64,000 bases of DNA from Lachnospiraceae bacterium. GTDB lineage: Bacteria > Bacillota > Clostridia > Lachnospirales > Lachnospiraceae. Of the stretch, positions 8,044 to 16,172 are shown piece after piece. The notes beneath the pieces are model-generated. The model did not search any database. It saw only the letters and a list, made by a program, of their open reading frames with translations, and was not told where the DNA came from. The first letter of the stretch is position 1. Each line of letters opens with the position of its first letter. The DNA lies in NCBI GenBank assembly GCA_017479935.1, contig JAFVBO010000118.1:62001-126000 (forward strand), given 5' to 3'. A program made the position numbers and the translations under genes.

Positions 8044-8787
8044 ATGGATGAAACTGAGAGGAAAATGTACGCGGTCATCTGCCGCCACGACGGGATCAAG
8101 GCCAGGGATATTGCCAGAGAGATCGGCGTGACGAGGGAGGAGATTAACCATCTTCTTTACAGCAAGCCGTTTATTCATGACTTGTGCTACCAGGACAGCG
8201 AGTTTCAGTGGCATGGGCTGATCCGGCAAAAACGGCCGCATACAGGGCTGGGGGACTTCTGCGGCTATTACGGGAGCGTGCAGAGGTTTCTGAATGAGCC
8301 CGAGGAGGAGTGGTTTTCGGAGCTCCTTGACGGGTGCCGGCAGATCGGCCGGAACTTAAACGATACAAGGGGATTGTTCCATTCGTTTCGGGATACCAGG
8401 GAGGTCATGCTCGGACTCATGCGGGACCTTGATGGGGTGGATGTCTCCTCCTGGGAGATAGCGTTTGAGCTTCGCATCAAACGATCCCGGTATATCCGGA
8501 TTTACGCGGACGTGCTGGTCATCACGGAGAATCGCGTTTTTTCCCTGGAATTTAAAATGAAGGATGAAATCGATCCGGAGGAAGAGCTGCAGGCGGTCAA
8601 ATATGCCCGGTATCTGGACGTTCTATTCGGCGAGGACTATGAGGTCATTCCGGCCCTGGTGCTGACGAGGGCCACGGATCTGTACAAATGGGTTACTCTC
8701 CCGGGCAGCACGGCGGAGCTGCCGGTTTGCTCCGGGGATATGCTGTTTAATCTGTTTGATGAGTTTCTGGGATTTTTAAACGCTTGA
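8044..8787 (+). CDS. Winged-helix protein with RecB-like PD-(D/E)XK nuclease domain
   Basis: A 247-aa protein with two parts. Residues about 5-45 look like a winged helix-turn-helix (ARDIAREIGVTREEINHLL). Residues about 135-200 carry what reads as a complete RecB-family nuclease core: Glu142, Asp156 in YADVLVI, the E-F-K triad (Glu169, Lys171), and QAVKY at 183-187, matching the QxxxY motif. The C-terminal part is unassigned. The architecture suggests sequence-guided DNA cleavage or repair, but no homologue is identified by name. It starts one base after the stop of the 65-aa gene and shares its promoter. There is no separate ribosome binding site within the 65-aa gene's end, consistent with translational coupling. 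Confidence 0.6.
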   Translation: MDETERKMYAVICRHDGIKARDIAREIGVTREEINHLLYSKPFIHDLCYQDSEFQWHGLIRQKRPHTGLGDFCGYYGSVQRFLNEPEEEWFSELLDGCRQIGRNLNDTRGLFHSFRDTREVMLGLMRDLDGVDVSSWEIAFELRIKRSRYIRIYADVLVITENRVFSLEFKMKDEIDPEEELQAVKYARYLDVLFGEDYEVIPALVLTRATDLYKWVTLPGSTAELPVCSGDMLFNLFDEFLGFLNA

Positions 8788-8827
8788 GCCTTGAGTACAG
8801 AAGATTACATGAAGGGGTTTGGGACAA

Positions 8828-9535
8828 ATGAAACAATTGGAGAAAATTCGCATTCTGGACGGGACGGTCTTAAAGATCATCGCCATGGTCTGCATGGTGC
8901 TTGATCATGTGGGAGATCTCTTTTTCCCGAATTTGGCTGTTTTCCGGGTGCTCGGGCGAATCGCCATGCCCGTTTTTGCTTTTTGTATTGCAGAGGGGTA
9001 TTCGCATACCAGTGATCAGAAAAAGTACCTCGCGCGCCTGGGCATTTTCGCGCTGATCAGTGAGATCCCGTTTGATCTGGCCTTTTTTGGCAAGATCGGG
9101 TTCGAGCACCAGAACATCATGCTCACGTTTTTCCTGGCCGTGCTGGCGTTGATGCTGTACGACCGGGTCGCCAAGGGAACCGAGATGGAAGAGAAGCCGG
9201 ATTATCTGATGATGCTGGCCGGGTTCGGGTTTGTGCTTCTGTTTGCGGTCATCGCTTTGCTTCTCAGAACGGATTACACGTTCTTTGGCGTACTGACAGT
9301 CTTTATTTTCTATGTTTTAAGAAATCATAAATGGCCGTTTCGAGAGGTGGCAGGTGTCCTGTTCCTTTCCATTACCCGCACCGTGGGGTATTACATTTTT
9401 ACGGGTTTGAGTTTGATTCCGATCCTGATGTACAACGGAAAGCGCGGTAAGGGGCTCAAGTGGCTGTTTTATCTGTTCTATCCGGGACATTTGCTGGTGC
9501 TGTACCTGATCAGACGGTTTCTTGGGATCGGTTAA
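8828..9535 (+). CDS. TraX family membrane protein
   Basis: A 235-aa polytopic membrane protein matching the TraX family, with the typical opening LDGTVLKIIAMVCMVLDHVGD and GRIAMPVFAFCIAEGY. TraX of the F plasmid acetylates pilin; chromosomal relatives in Firmicutes are thought to be acyltransferase-like membrane enzymes of unknown acceptor. No conjugation genes are nearby. The ATG at 8828 is preferred over the TTG at 8819, because AAGGGG at 8812-8817 is spaced correctly for 8828. The lone gene begins 40 bp after the nuclease gene. Confidence 0.85.
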   Translation: MKQLEKIRILDGTVLKIIAMVCMVLDHVGDLFFPNLAVFRVLGRIAMPVFAFCIAEGYSHTSDQKKYLARLGIFALISEIPFDLAFFGKIGFEHQNIMLTFFLAVLALMLYDRVAKGTEMEEKPDYLMMLAGFGFVLLFAVIALLLRTDYTFFGVLTVFIFYVLRNHKWPFREVAGVLFLSITRTVGYYIFTGLSLIPILMYNGKRGKGLKWLFYLFYPGHLLVLYLIRRFLGIG

Positions 9536-9745
9536 TGCATTGGCTTTCCTAACCTATATAGGAGTGGAGGCAATCTGTAAGGTCTATTCTGTGTGGTGAA
9601 ATGTGCCATCTAATATGAATTTTGAAGAGAGTAAGAACTTTCTAACGAAAATGAAAAGTTTTTGCTCTTTTTTTGTGACCGGCTTTCAGGATTTCTGTCT
9701 GCGATATTGTAGGAAAGGGAAGGGGGAGGCTCCGGCCAGATGTTT

Positions 9746-9776
9746 GTTTCTCTGTCAGATAGTCTGACAGAGAAAC
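9746..9776. repeat. Perfect 31-bp palindrome
   Basis: Two perfect 14-bp arms (GTTTCTCTGTCAGA and its complement) surround TAG. There is no T-run after it, so it does not look like a terminator. It lies about 85 bp before the lipoprotein start and could be an operator or a leader hairpin. I see nothing else in the 9536-9859 gap. Confidence 0.7.
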
Positions 9777-9859
9777 TGCCCCTGCCGCAAAAAGGAAGAA
9801 TCAATTATGACAGAAACAAAAAGACTTAAGTGAGAGGCGTAAATGAAAGGAGTTCATCA

Positions 9860-10915
9860 ATGAAAAAAGGAATTTGCCTGCTACTTAGTATCGTACTCTG
9901 TGCGTCTGCGCTGGTCGCCTGCGAAGGGACAGTGCAACCGGGAAGCCAGGGGGGTGAGACACCCTCGTCAGTTGTAGAAGTTCCGGGGGAAAGTGGTCCG
10001 GCTGGGGCTGGAACTGAGACACCAGCAGCAGGAGCAAATGAGACCGAACCGGCAGGGGCTGCCACCGAGACACCGGGCGCGCCTGAAGAGCCTGCCGAAG
10101 ACAAACCGCTTGACATGGAGGCGTTTCTGAAAAGCTTTGCAGCGGAAAATAAGGATAAAAACGCGGAGCAGATGTGTGACGCCATGCTGGAGAATCCCTA
10201 TTTCCGTATGTTTACGAAACAGAGTACCGAATGGTACTATCCGGCTTTAAATTATGAATTTAAACCGGAAGGCGTGAAGGAAGCCTGGTGTATAGCGGAT
10301 TACATAACGGGTTCCAATGCGGTTGTGTATGTGATTGTCCCGGAGGAAGGCACGGATCAGGAAGCGCTTGGAGAGTCTTTCAAAAAGGCGATCGATCCAT
10401 ACTATCTGGAGGATGGCACGCTCAAGACGCTGTCGGTTGTGGCGGAAGGAAAGGCCTTTGTGGCGTTTTATCCGGAGGGCATGATGCCGGTGAATGGACC
10501 TCTTGCCGGGAAGATCCGGGATTTTGTAGAGATGTTCCATGCATTCGTAAAGGAGAACCCGGAGGCATCTCCGCTTGAGATTGTGGAGTATTTCTCTAAT
10601 CACCAGAAGTTTACCAGCTTTATCCCGATGGCTGTGGAGGAAGGCCGGCTGACAGGGTTTGGAGACTTTGAGAAGACGGTGGAGATCAAGGGCTTTGAGG
10701 AAGGCGCAGTCCTTTCTCCCATGATGATGCCCAACACGAACATCGCGTATGTCTTTAAGCTTGCGGAGGGAGCGGATACGGCAGCCTTTGCGAAGATGCT
10801 GGAGGACAATGCCAATCTTGCCTGGAATGTCTGCGTAGGCGCAGATACAAAGATTTCCGAAGTGGATGGTCAGTTGGTTCTGTTTATGATGTGCTCGGAG
10901 GGGACGAACCAGTAA
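9860..10915 (+). CDS. Predicted lipoprotein of unknown function
   Basis: A 351-aa exported lipoprotein. The signal peptide ends in a lipobox ALVAC with Cys21. A low-complexity Gly/Pro/Thr/Glu linker follows (about 22-85), containing imperfect GTETPAAG-type repeats. The mature domain (about 90-351) appears to contain two related halves, each with a PEG/FxxKxVEI-like beta-alpha pattern; no family is recognised. The start ATG at 9860 follows AAAGGAG. A terminator follows at 10982, so it is monocistronic. Confidence 0.75.
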   Translation: MKKGICLLLSIVLCASALVACEGTVQPGSQGGETPSSVVEVPGESGPAGAGTETPAAGANETEPAGAATETPGAPEEPAEDKPLDMEAFLKSFAAENKDKNAEQMCDAMLENPYFRMFTKQSTEWYYPALNYEFKPEGVKEAWCIADYITGSNAVVYVIVPEEGTDQEALGESFKKAIDPYYLEDGTLKTLSVVAEGKAFVAFYPEGMMPVNGPLAGKIRDFVEMFHAFVKENPEASPLEIVEYFSNHQKFTSFIPMAVEEGRLTGFGDFEKTVEIKGFEEGAVLSPMMMPNTNIAYVFKLAEGADTAAFAKMLEDNANLAWNVCVGADTKISEVDGQLVLFMMCSEGTNQ

Positions 10916-10981
10916 AGCGTTCCAGTATGGAGCCGGGTATCTACGCAACATAGGGACTGTCGTACAAATTAAGACACGTGC

Positions 10982-11012
10982 GGGCGTCAGAAAGTTTCTG
11001 ACGCCCTTCTAT
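10982..11012 (+). terminator. Intrinsic terminator after the lipoprotein gene
   Basis: GGGCGTCAGAAA pairs with TTTCTGACGCCC (10982-11006), followed by a T-rich TTCTATTTATT. Confidence 0.75.
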
Positions 11013-11055
11013 TTATTCGGCTGTGTGCGGCAGCCCTACCGGATAGGGCAAACGT

Positions 11056-12747
11056 ATGGTTTTCTCAAGTTTACTATTTTTATATCTATTCTTGCCAGCG
11101 ACACTGCTCCTGTATATTCTGATGCCAGACAAGGGGAAGAACCTGCTGCTTCTGGCGGCCAGCCTGGTTTTCTATTTTGCCGGCTCTGGCAGGTATCTCT
11201 TTCTTATGTTGGGGATGATTCTTTTGTCCTATCTGGCAGGCAGATGGTTGGGACAGGAAGATCGGGGCTTTTCTGCTGCGAAGGAAGAAAAGGAAGATCG
11301 GGGTCTTGTTGCTACAAAGGAAGCACAGGAAGATCGTAGCCTTGTTGCTGCAAAGGATGCGAAAAGCGACGTTGCTTTAAGCCCCCAATATCGGAAAATC
11401 ACACTGGCAGTGTTCCTTTTGATCGCCCTGGGGCTTTTGGGGTTTTTTAAGTATGCCGATCTTGTGGCAGATACCATCAATGCGGTGGGCGGAGGGAAAA
11501 TCCTGAGGCCACTTCATCTGGCGCTTCCCATCGGGATCAGTTTTTATAGCTTTCAGTGTATCAGCTATGTGGTCGATGTGTACCGGGGCACCTATCCGGC
11601 AGAGAGGAATCTCATTCGGTTTGCCACCTATGTGTCCTTCTTTCCGCAGCTGATCGCTGGCCCCATCGTGCGATATGACGCGGTAAAGGATGCGCTTAAG
11701 GCGAGGAAGCATTCTTTTGAGAATTATAGTGCGGGTGTCATTCGATTTACTATCGGGCTTGGCAAAAAGGTGCTTGTGGCGGACCGGCTGTTTGCGTTCT
11801 GCACGGCAGCGGCTGCCGTAAGAGAGCCATCTGCCGTGCTTGCCTGGGCGGAGAGCGCCGCCTATCTGCTGTACGTCTATTTTGATTTTTCCGGGTACAG
11901 CGATATGGCCATCGGCCTGGGAAAATGCTTTGGCTTTGACATTCCGGAAAACTTCAACTACCCGCTCATTAGCGGCTCCATTCGGGAATTCTGGAGAAGG
12001 TGGCACATATCGCTGGGCAGCTGGTTTCGGGATTATGTGTACATTCCGATGGGAGGCAGCAGAGAAGGGCGGGTTCGCCATATAAGAAACCTTCTAATCG
12101 TATGGGGGCTCACCGGTTTGTGGCACGGCGCAGGCTGGAACTTCGCGCTGTGGGGGTTATCCTTTGGAGTGCTGCTTTGTCTGGAGGCGTCTCTTGGAGA
12201 GAAGAGTTCCCTGGGGAGCAGGGATTCTATGGAGGGCAAGGATCCTATGGCGGGCAAGAACTCACGGGAGAGAAAAGATCCACTGGAAAGAAAGGATCCA
12301 CTGGAAAGAAAGGATCCACTGGAAAGAAAGGATCCACTGGAAAGAAAAGATCCACTGGAAAGAAAAGATCCTCTGGAAAGAACGAATCCTCTTGGGGAAA
12401 CGCTACCCAGACATCTGGGCGTCCTGATCGCGGCCATTCTCATTTTTGTCTGGTTCCGCTTTCCAAGCTTCGAGCTGGCGCTCAATCAGTTTGGAAAAAT
12501 GTTTACGGCTCCGTTGTGGAGCAGTGAGAGCGCTTATCTGCTCAAAAACAGTGTCGTGACCCTGCTGGCATCAGCAATTGGGGCGACCCCGCTTTTGCAC
12601 AAGGCGTGGGATGCCATAACGAAAACGCGGGCGGGGAGAATGCTGTCCCTGGTACTTTCGGTATGTTTTCTGGTCGCTGTGCTAATTCTGGTCACGGCGT
12701 ATCTGGTGGACGGGAGTTTTTCACCGTTTTTATACTTCCGCTTCTGA
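11056..12747 (+). CDS. MBOAT family O-acyltransferase (AlgI-like)
   Basis: A 563-aa polytopic membrane protein beginning MVFSSLLFLYLFLP, typical of AlgI/PatA-type MBOAT enzymes that move acetyl groups across the membrane onto cell-surface polymers. FWRRWH (312-317) and the catalytic histidine His357 in GLWHGAGWN are present. Two cytosolic-type hydrophilic insertions stand out: an Ala/Lys/Asp/Arg repeat at about 73-106, and an extended ERKDPL repeat at about 383-447. The DHHW gene downstream is its usual extracellular partner. The gene lacks a strong ribosome binding site. Confidence 0.9.
   Translation: MVFSSLLFLYLFLPATLLLYILMPDKGKNLLLLAASLVFYFAGSGRYLFLMLGMILLSYLAGRWLGQEDRGFSAAKEEKEDRGLVATKEAQEDRSLVAAKDAKSDVALSPQYRKITLAVFLLIALGLLGFFKYADLVADTINAVGGGKILRPLHLALPIGISFYSFQCISYVVDVYRGTYPAERNLIRFATYVSFFPQLIAGPIVRYDAVKDALKARKHSFENYSAGVIRFTIGLGKKVLVADRLFAFCTAAAAVREPSAVLAWAESAAYLLYVYFDFSGYSDMAIGLGKCFGFDIPENFNYPLISGSIREFWRRWHISLGSWFRDYVYIPMGGSREGRVRHIRNLLIVWGLTGLWHGAGWNFALWGLSFGVLLCLEASLGEKSSLGSRDSMEGKDPMAGKNSRERKDPLERKDPLERKDPLERKDPLERKDPLERKDPLERTNPLGETLPRHLGVLIAAILIFVWFRFPSFELALNQFGKMFTAPLWSSESAYLLKNSVVTLLASAIGATPLLHKAWDAITKTRAGRMLSLVLSVCFLVAVLILVTAYLVDGSFSPFLYFRF
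12268..12393 (+). repeat. 18-bp tandem repeat inside the MBOAT gene
   Basis: Seven in-frame 18-bp units encode six ERKDPL hexapeptides plus one ERTNPL. Degenerate units (such as GKDPM) precede the array from about 12220. Units are nearly identical in DNA, so expansion is recent or ongoing and copy number may vary between strains. Confidence 0.9.
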
Positions 12748-12759
12748 TATTCATGGGTA

Positions 12760-12859
12760 GTGTAGCAGCGCGTAAGGATGATATCATATGGCGTGTAGCA
12801 GCGCATGAGGGCGATATCATATGATGTGTCGCGGCCGTAAGGCCGCACGGTGGTTTTTA
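12760..12859 (+). repeat. Short intergenic repeats with GATATCATATG core
   Basis: Two 31-bp copies (12760-12790 and 12793-12823) begin GTGTAGCAGCGC and end ATATCATATG. A degenerate third unit contains the hairpin GCGGCCGTAAGGCCGC (12831-12846) and runs to the start codon at 12859. The last 55 bp resemble the segment at 26965-27020. Confidence 0.75.
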
Positions 12860-13962
12860 TGAAAAAAATACCTTCGATTTTAATCAGCATTCTGTTTACG
12901 CTGATCCTGATGCTGGGCAGCATCCTTTTACTGATCCTTCCGAAAGAAACCTATTCGGAGGCGGAACGCAGGCCACTTTCGACTCCGCCGTCTGTCAGTC
13001 TGGATACGCTTTTGGATGGCCGTTTCTTTTCGGAGCTGGACACGTATATGGCGGATCACTTTCCGGGGAGAGAGTTCTTCCGGATGATGAAGGCTGTCTG
13101 GCAAAAGGATGTTTTAAAGGAATGGGAGAATAATGGATATGTGCTCTTTGAGGGTTCGATCATCAAGCTGGAAAAGCAGGTGAACACAGCTTCCCTGGCG
13201 TATGCGGGGGAGCGGTTTCAGGCTGTGTATGAGCAGTACTTAAAGAACAGCGATTGCCGTCTGTATGCGGCCGTGATTCCGGATAAGAGCTTTTTTCTTT
13301 CAGCGGAAGGTTTTCCTGTGATGGATTTTTCGGATATGGAAAACCGTTTTGCTGATAGTATCCCGGGAGCAGAGTATATTTCACTAAAAGATTCCCTTAC
13401 CTTGGAAGACTATTACCGCACGGACAGCCACTGGAGACAGGATCGGCTGCTTCCGGCTGCCGAAACGCTTCTTTTGGCAATGGGAGCGGCTGCCCCGGAG
13501 GAGGAAAGCGCATTTCAGATCGAAACGTATGCCCCGTTTACCGGAGTTTATGCAAAGCAGGCGGCTTTCCCCTATGAACCGGAAAGTATACAGTATCTCA
13601 CAGGCACTTACCTGGACCAGTTGGAGGTGCGGGATTATGACACCAGCACCGTGATTCCGGTGTACGATCCCGAAAACTGCGACCCTCGCGATGCCTATAC
13701 TTTGTTCCTGGGTGGGGCCAAAGCCTTCCTCCGGCTGGAGAATCCGAATGCAAAGACCGACAGAAATCTGGTCGTGTTTCGCGATTCCTTCGGGTCTTCG
13801 ATCGCGCCGCTCCTGGCGGGGAGCTACAGGAGCGTGACGCTGATCGACCTTCGCTATATCTCCCGTGATTTTATCCGCCGGTATATGCGCTTCACCAACC
13901 AGGACGTGCTGTTTTTGTACTCCGCCACACTCCTAAACAACAGTCAGGGACTGATCGAATAA
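12859..13962 (+). CDS. DHHW family protein (AlgJ/X-like acetylation partner)
   Basis: A 367-aa protein with an N-terminal signal-anchor (about 5-27) and an extracytoplasmic SGNH-like domain. The diagnostic D-S-H-W at about 189-192 (in YRTDSHW) and the nucleophile region FRDSFGSS near the C-terminus are present. Such proteins act with MBOAT enzymes in O-acetylating secreted or cell-wall glycans. It follows the MBOAT gene by 111 bp of repeat DNA. The ATG at 12859 lacks a good Shine-Dalgarno; a GTG at 12850 is the alternative. The stop codon abuts the stop of the convergent transporter gene. Confidence 0.85.
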   Translation: MKKIPSILISILFTLILMLGSILLLILPKETYSEAERRPLSTPPSVSLDTLLDGRFFSELDTYMADHFPGREFFRMMKAVWQKDVLKEWENNGYVLFEGSIIKLEKQVNTASLAYAGERFQAVYEQYLKNSDCRLYAAVIPDKSFFLSAEGFPVMDFSDMENRFADSIPGAEYISLKDSLTLEDYYRTDSHWRQDRLLPAAETLLLAMGAAAPEEESAFQIETYAPFTGVYAKQAAFPYEPESIQYLTGTYLDQLEVRDYDTSTVIPVYDPENCDPRDAYTLFLGGAKAFLRLENPNAKTDRNLVVFRDSFGSSIAPLLAGSYRSVTLIDLRYISRDFIRRYMRFTNQDVLFLYSATLLNNSQGLIE

Positions 13963-15768
13963 CTAGATCTGATCGACGGCGTTTAAACGCTCCATATACT
14001 CGTTGTACGCGGTCTCATAGACATTCATGAAGGTCGTATCCCCACTCGTCATCAGCCCTTCATAATAGCGGTGCTCGTGGTCGGCCAGGTCCGGCTGGAT
14101 ACGAACCACGGTGGCGATGCCCACGTTGGAGCAGCCGCCCGCGATGCGGTGACATTCCACCATCAGGTTGGAGAAGTAGGCGTCTGCGAGCATGTCGCAT
14201 TCACCGGCGCTCATGCGCTTTAAGTGGTTCTTCTTCAGGTGCTCCAGAAGCTGGATGGTGACCTTGGAGAGAGGCTCAATCTGGGTGGCGGCCTCCAGGT
14301 CGCGCCGCTCGAAAGCCTTCTTCGTCAGATCCATCAGCCGATCAATCAGATCCTTTAATACGTCAAGCTCCCCTTCCAGTGACTTGGAAAATGAGGTTCC
14401 ACTCTTCTTCAGGTCTGCGGCGATCTTGGAGATGTGAACGGCGTGGTCGCCCAGACGTTCAAATTCCGAGTTTACTTTATAATATTGGTCCAGGATGCCG
14501 ACGTGTCTCTCCATCTGCAGATGGGGAAGGAGTTCTACGATATAGCGGCTTAAACCATCTGTCATGTGGTCCAGCTCTTCCTCATCCGCCAGGATTTCCT
14601 GGTGGATTTTTTCGTCATAGGAGAAGAGAAGACGGAAGGATTTGTCAATGTTGTTTTTGGCCGTGGCAAACATGGTCATCAGAATATCGTAGCAGCCGCG
14701 GAGCGCCAGGGCTGGTGTGGCAAAGAAGACCGGGTTCAACATGGCCAGCTTGGTCTTGGCAAGGCCTTCCGGTTCCGGATCGTCCTTTACGATCTTCCGG
14801 CTCCACTTCTCGTAGGTGTTAAACATCGGGAACAGGACGATGGCGCAGGTCAGGTTGAAGATGGTGTTGGTGTTGGCGATCATACCGGAGTTGACGGTCT
14901 GATCCCACAGGCCGTCTAAGAGGCCCATCGCGTGAACAACTGTCACGACCACCAGAACCAGCACGGTCTCACTTAAGTTGAAAAGAATGTTCACGATACC
15001 AACACGTTTCGCCTCTGCCTTCGCGCCGATGGAGCAGACGATGGCGGTGGTCACGCAGTCGCCCAGGTAGATACCGACGATGACCGCGTAGATTCCTTTA
15101 AAGGAGAGCAGGCCGGTGGAAGAAAACGCCTGCAAAATACCGATGGTGGCGGAGGAACTCTGCAGGACAAACGCGACCGCCGCACCGGTTAAATAGCCGA
15201 GAACCGGGTTTTGATCCAGTCCGGAAAACATCTGCTCGACGATGCCGGATTCGGTCAGGGAGCTGACGGCTCCGGTCATATTTAAAAGGCCGGAGAATAG
15301 GATACCAAAGCCGACGGCAATGTTTCCGATGGACTTCGCGTTTTTGACCGGGTTGCTCATGATCAGCACGATACCGATGATCAGGGCAATGGGAGCCAGC
15401 GTGGAAGGCTGGAAGAACCGGAGCCATTCCGCGCCGCCCGAGGCATCTAAGTCAAGAAGTCGGATAATCTGGCCGGTGACGGTGGTACCGACATTGGCGC
15501 CCACGATGATGCCCAGGGACTGGGTGAGCGTTAGGATTCCGGCGCCCACCAGACCGGAGGTGATGACGATGGTGGCCGTGGAAGACTGGATCAGTGCCGT
15601 GACCGCCACGCCCAGAAGAAAGGCGCGCACGGGATTGTTGGTGACTGTCTCCATGGCTTTTTTCAGGGTGCCGGAGGAATTTTCCTTCAGAGAGTCTCCC
15701 ATGAGGCGCATGCCGTACAGGAACATGGCAAGGCCGCCCAGGAGGGAGATTACGTGAAAAATATTCAT
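13963..15768 (-). CDS. Na/Pi cotransporter family protein with PhoU domain
   Basis: A 601-aa protein. The N-terminal half is a membrane domain with two inverted QSS motifs (QSSTATI at 61-67 and QSSSATI near 205), the hallmark of the NptA/SLC34 sodium-phosphate cotransporter family. The C-terminal part (about 365-590) is a PhoU-like helical domain that probably senses phosphate status. From the ATG at 15768 (after GAGG), the protein starts MNIFHVISLLGG; an upstream start at 15801 is less likely. Convergent with the DHHW gene, with no intergenic base and no visible terminator. Confidence 0.9.
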   Translation of the reverse strand: MNIFHVISLLGGLAMFLYGMRLMGDSLKENSSGTLKKAMETVTNNPVRAFLLGVAVTALIQSSTATIVITSGLVGAGILTLTQSLGIIVGANVGTTVTGQIIRLLDLDASGGAEWLRFFQPSTLAPIALIIGIVLIMSNPVKNAKSIGNIAVGFGILFSGLLNMTGAVSSLTESGIVEQMFSGLDQNPVLGYLTGAAVAFVLQSSSATIGILQAFSSTGLLSFKGIYAVIVGIYLGDCVTTAIVCSIGAKAEAKRVGIVNILFNLSETVLVLVVVTVVHAMGLLDGLWDQTVNSGMIANTNTIFNLTCAIVLFPMFNTYEKWSRKIVKDDPEPEGLAKTKLAMLNPVFFATPALALRGCYDILMTMFATAKNNIDKSFRLLFSYDEKIHQEILADEEELDHMTDGLSRYIVELLPHLQMERHVGILDQYYKVNSEFERLGDHAVHISKIAADLKKSGTSFSKSLEGELDVLKDLIDRLMDLTKKAFERRDLEAATQIEPLSKVTIQLLEHLKKNHLKRMSAGECDMLADAYFSNLMVECHRIAGGCSNVGIATVVRIQPDLADHEHRYYEGLMTSGDTTFMNVYETAYNEYMERLNAVDQI

Positions 15769-16038
15769 GGTAAAACCTCGTATGCAAAAAGATTTTGGCA
15801 TTCAGAAATAGCAGGCTTCTGGTCAATCCTCTGATCTCAGAACAGAAAAAATTGCCTGACATTCCATATTTACTTCTACATCGTTACGGGGCTGAAATCA
15901 AGTAAAAAAATTTTGTACTCTTAAAAAAGTACAAGGATATGGATATAACGGCTTTTCGAATGGATAATGAAGATAATTGGCGCTGGATGAAACGCGCAGC
16001 GGATTTCTGTCGCTCAAACGTTTTTTCTTTCCAGTGCA

Positions 16039-16067
16039 TTGCAATGTAAGAAATAATCCTGTATACT
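16039..16067 (+). promoter_or_regulatory. Sigma-A promoter for the aldo/keto reductase
   Basis: TTGCAA at 16039-16044 and TATACT at 16062-16067, spacer 17 bp. The rest of the 400-bp gap 15769-16172 shows only A/T-rich sequence and the repeats listed next. Confidence 0.75.
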
Positions 16068-16076
16068 AGAAAAAAA

Positions 16077-16136
16077 CGTTCCGCAAAACGCAAAATCGAC
16101 AGGAAAAGCGTTCTGCGAAACACAATATCTACAGGA
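16077..16136 (+). repeat. Two 28-bp direct repeats just downstream of a promoter
   Basis: Copies at 16077-16104 and 16109-16136 match at 23 of 28 positions, with a 32-bp period (about three helical turns). Both start CGTTC and end ACAGGA. Their place immediately after the promoter suggests tandem operator sites, or a duplication in the leader. Confidence 0.6.
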
Positions 16137-16172
16137 CGATTTTGGATGACATGAGGAAAGGAAGGAAGAGTC

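Noticed and set aside
8828-9535. Conjugation module suggested by TraX
   Set aside because: No relaxase, coupling protein or type IV secretion gene is nearby; chromosomal TraX homologues are common.
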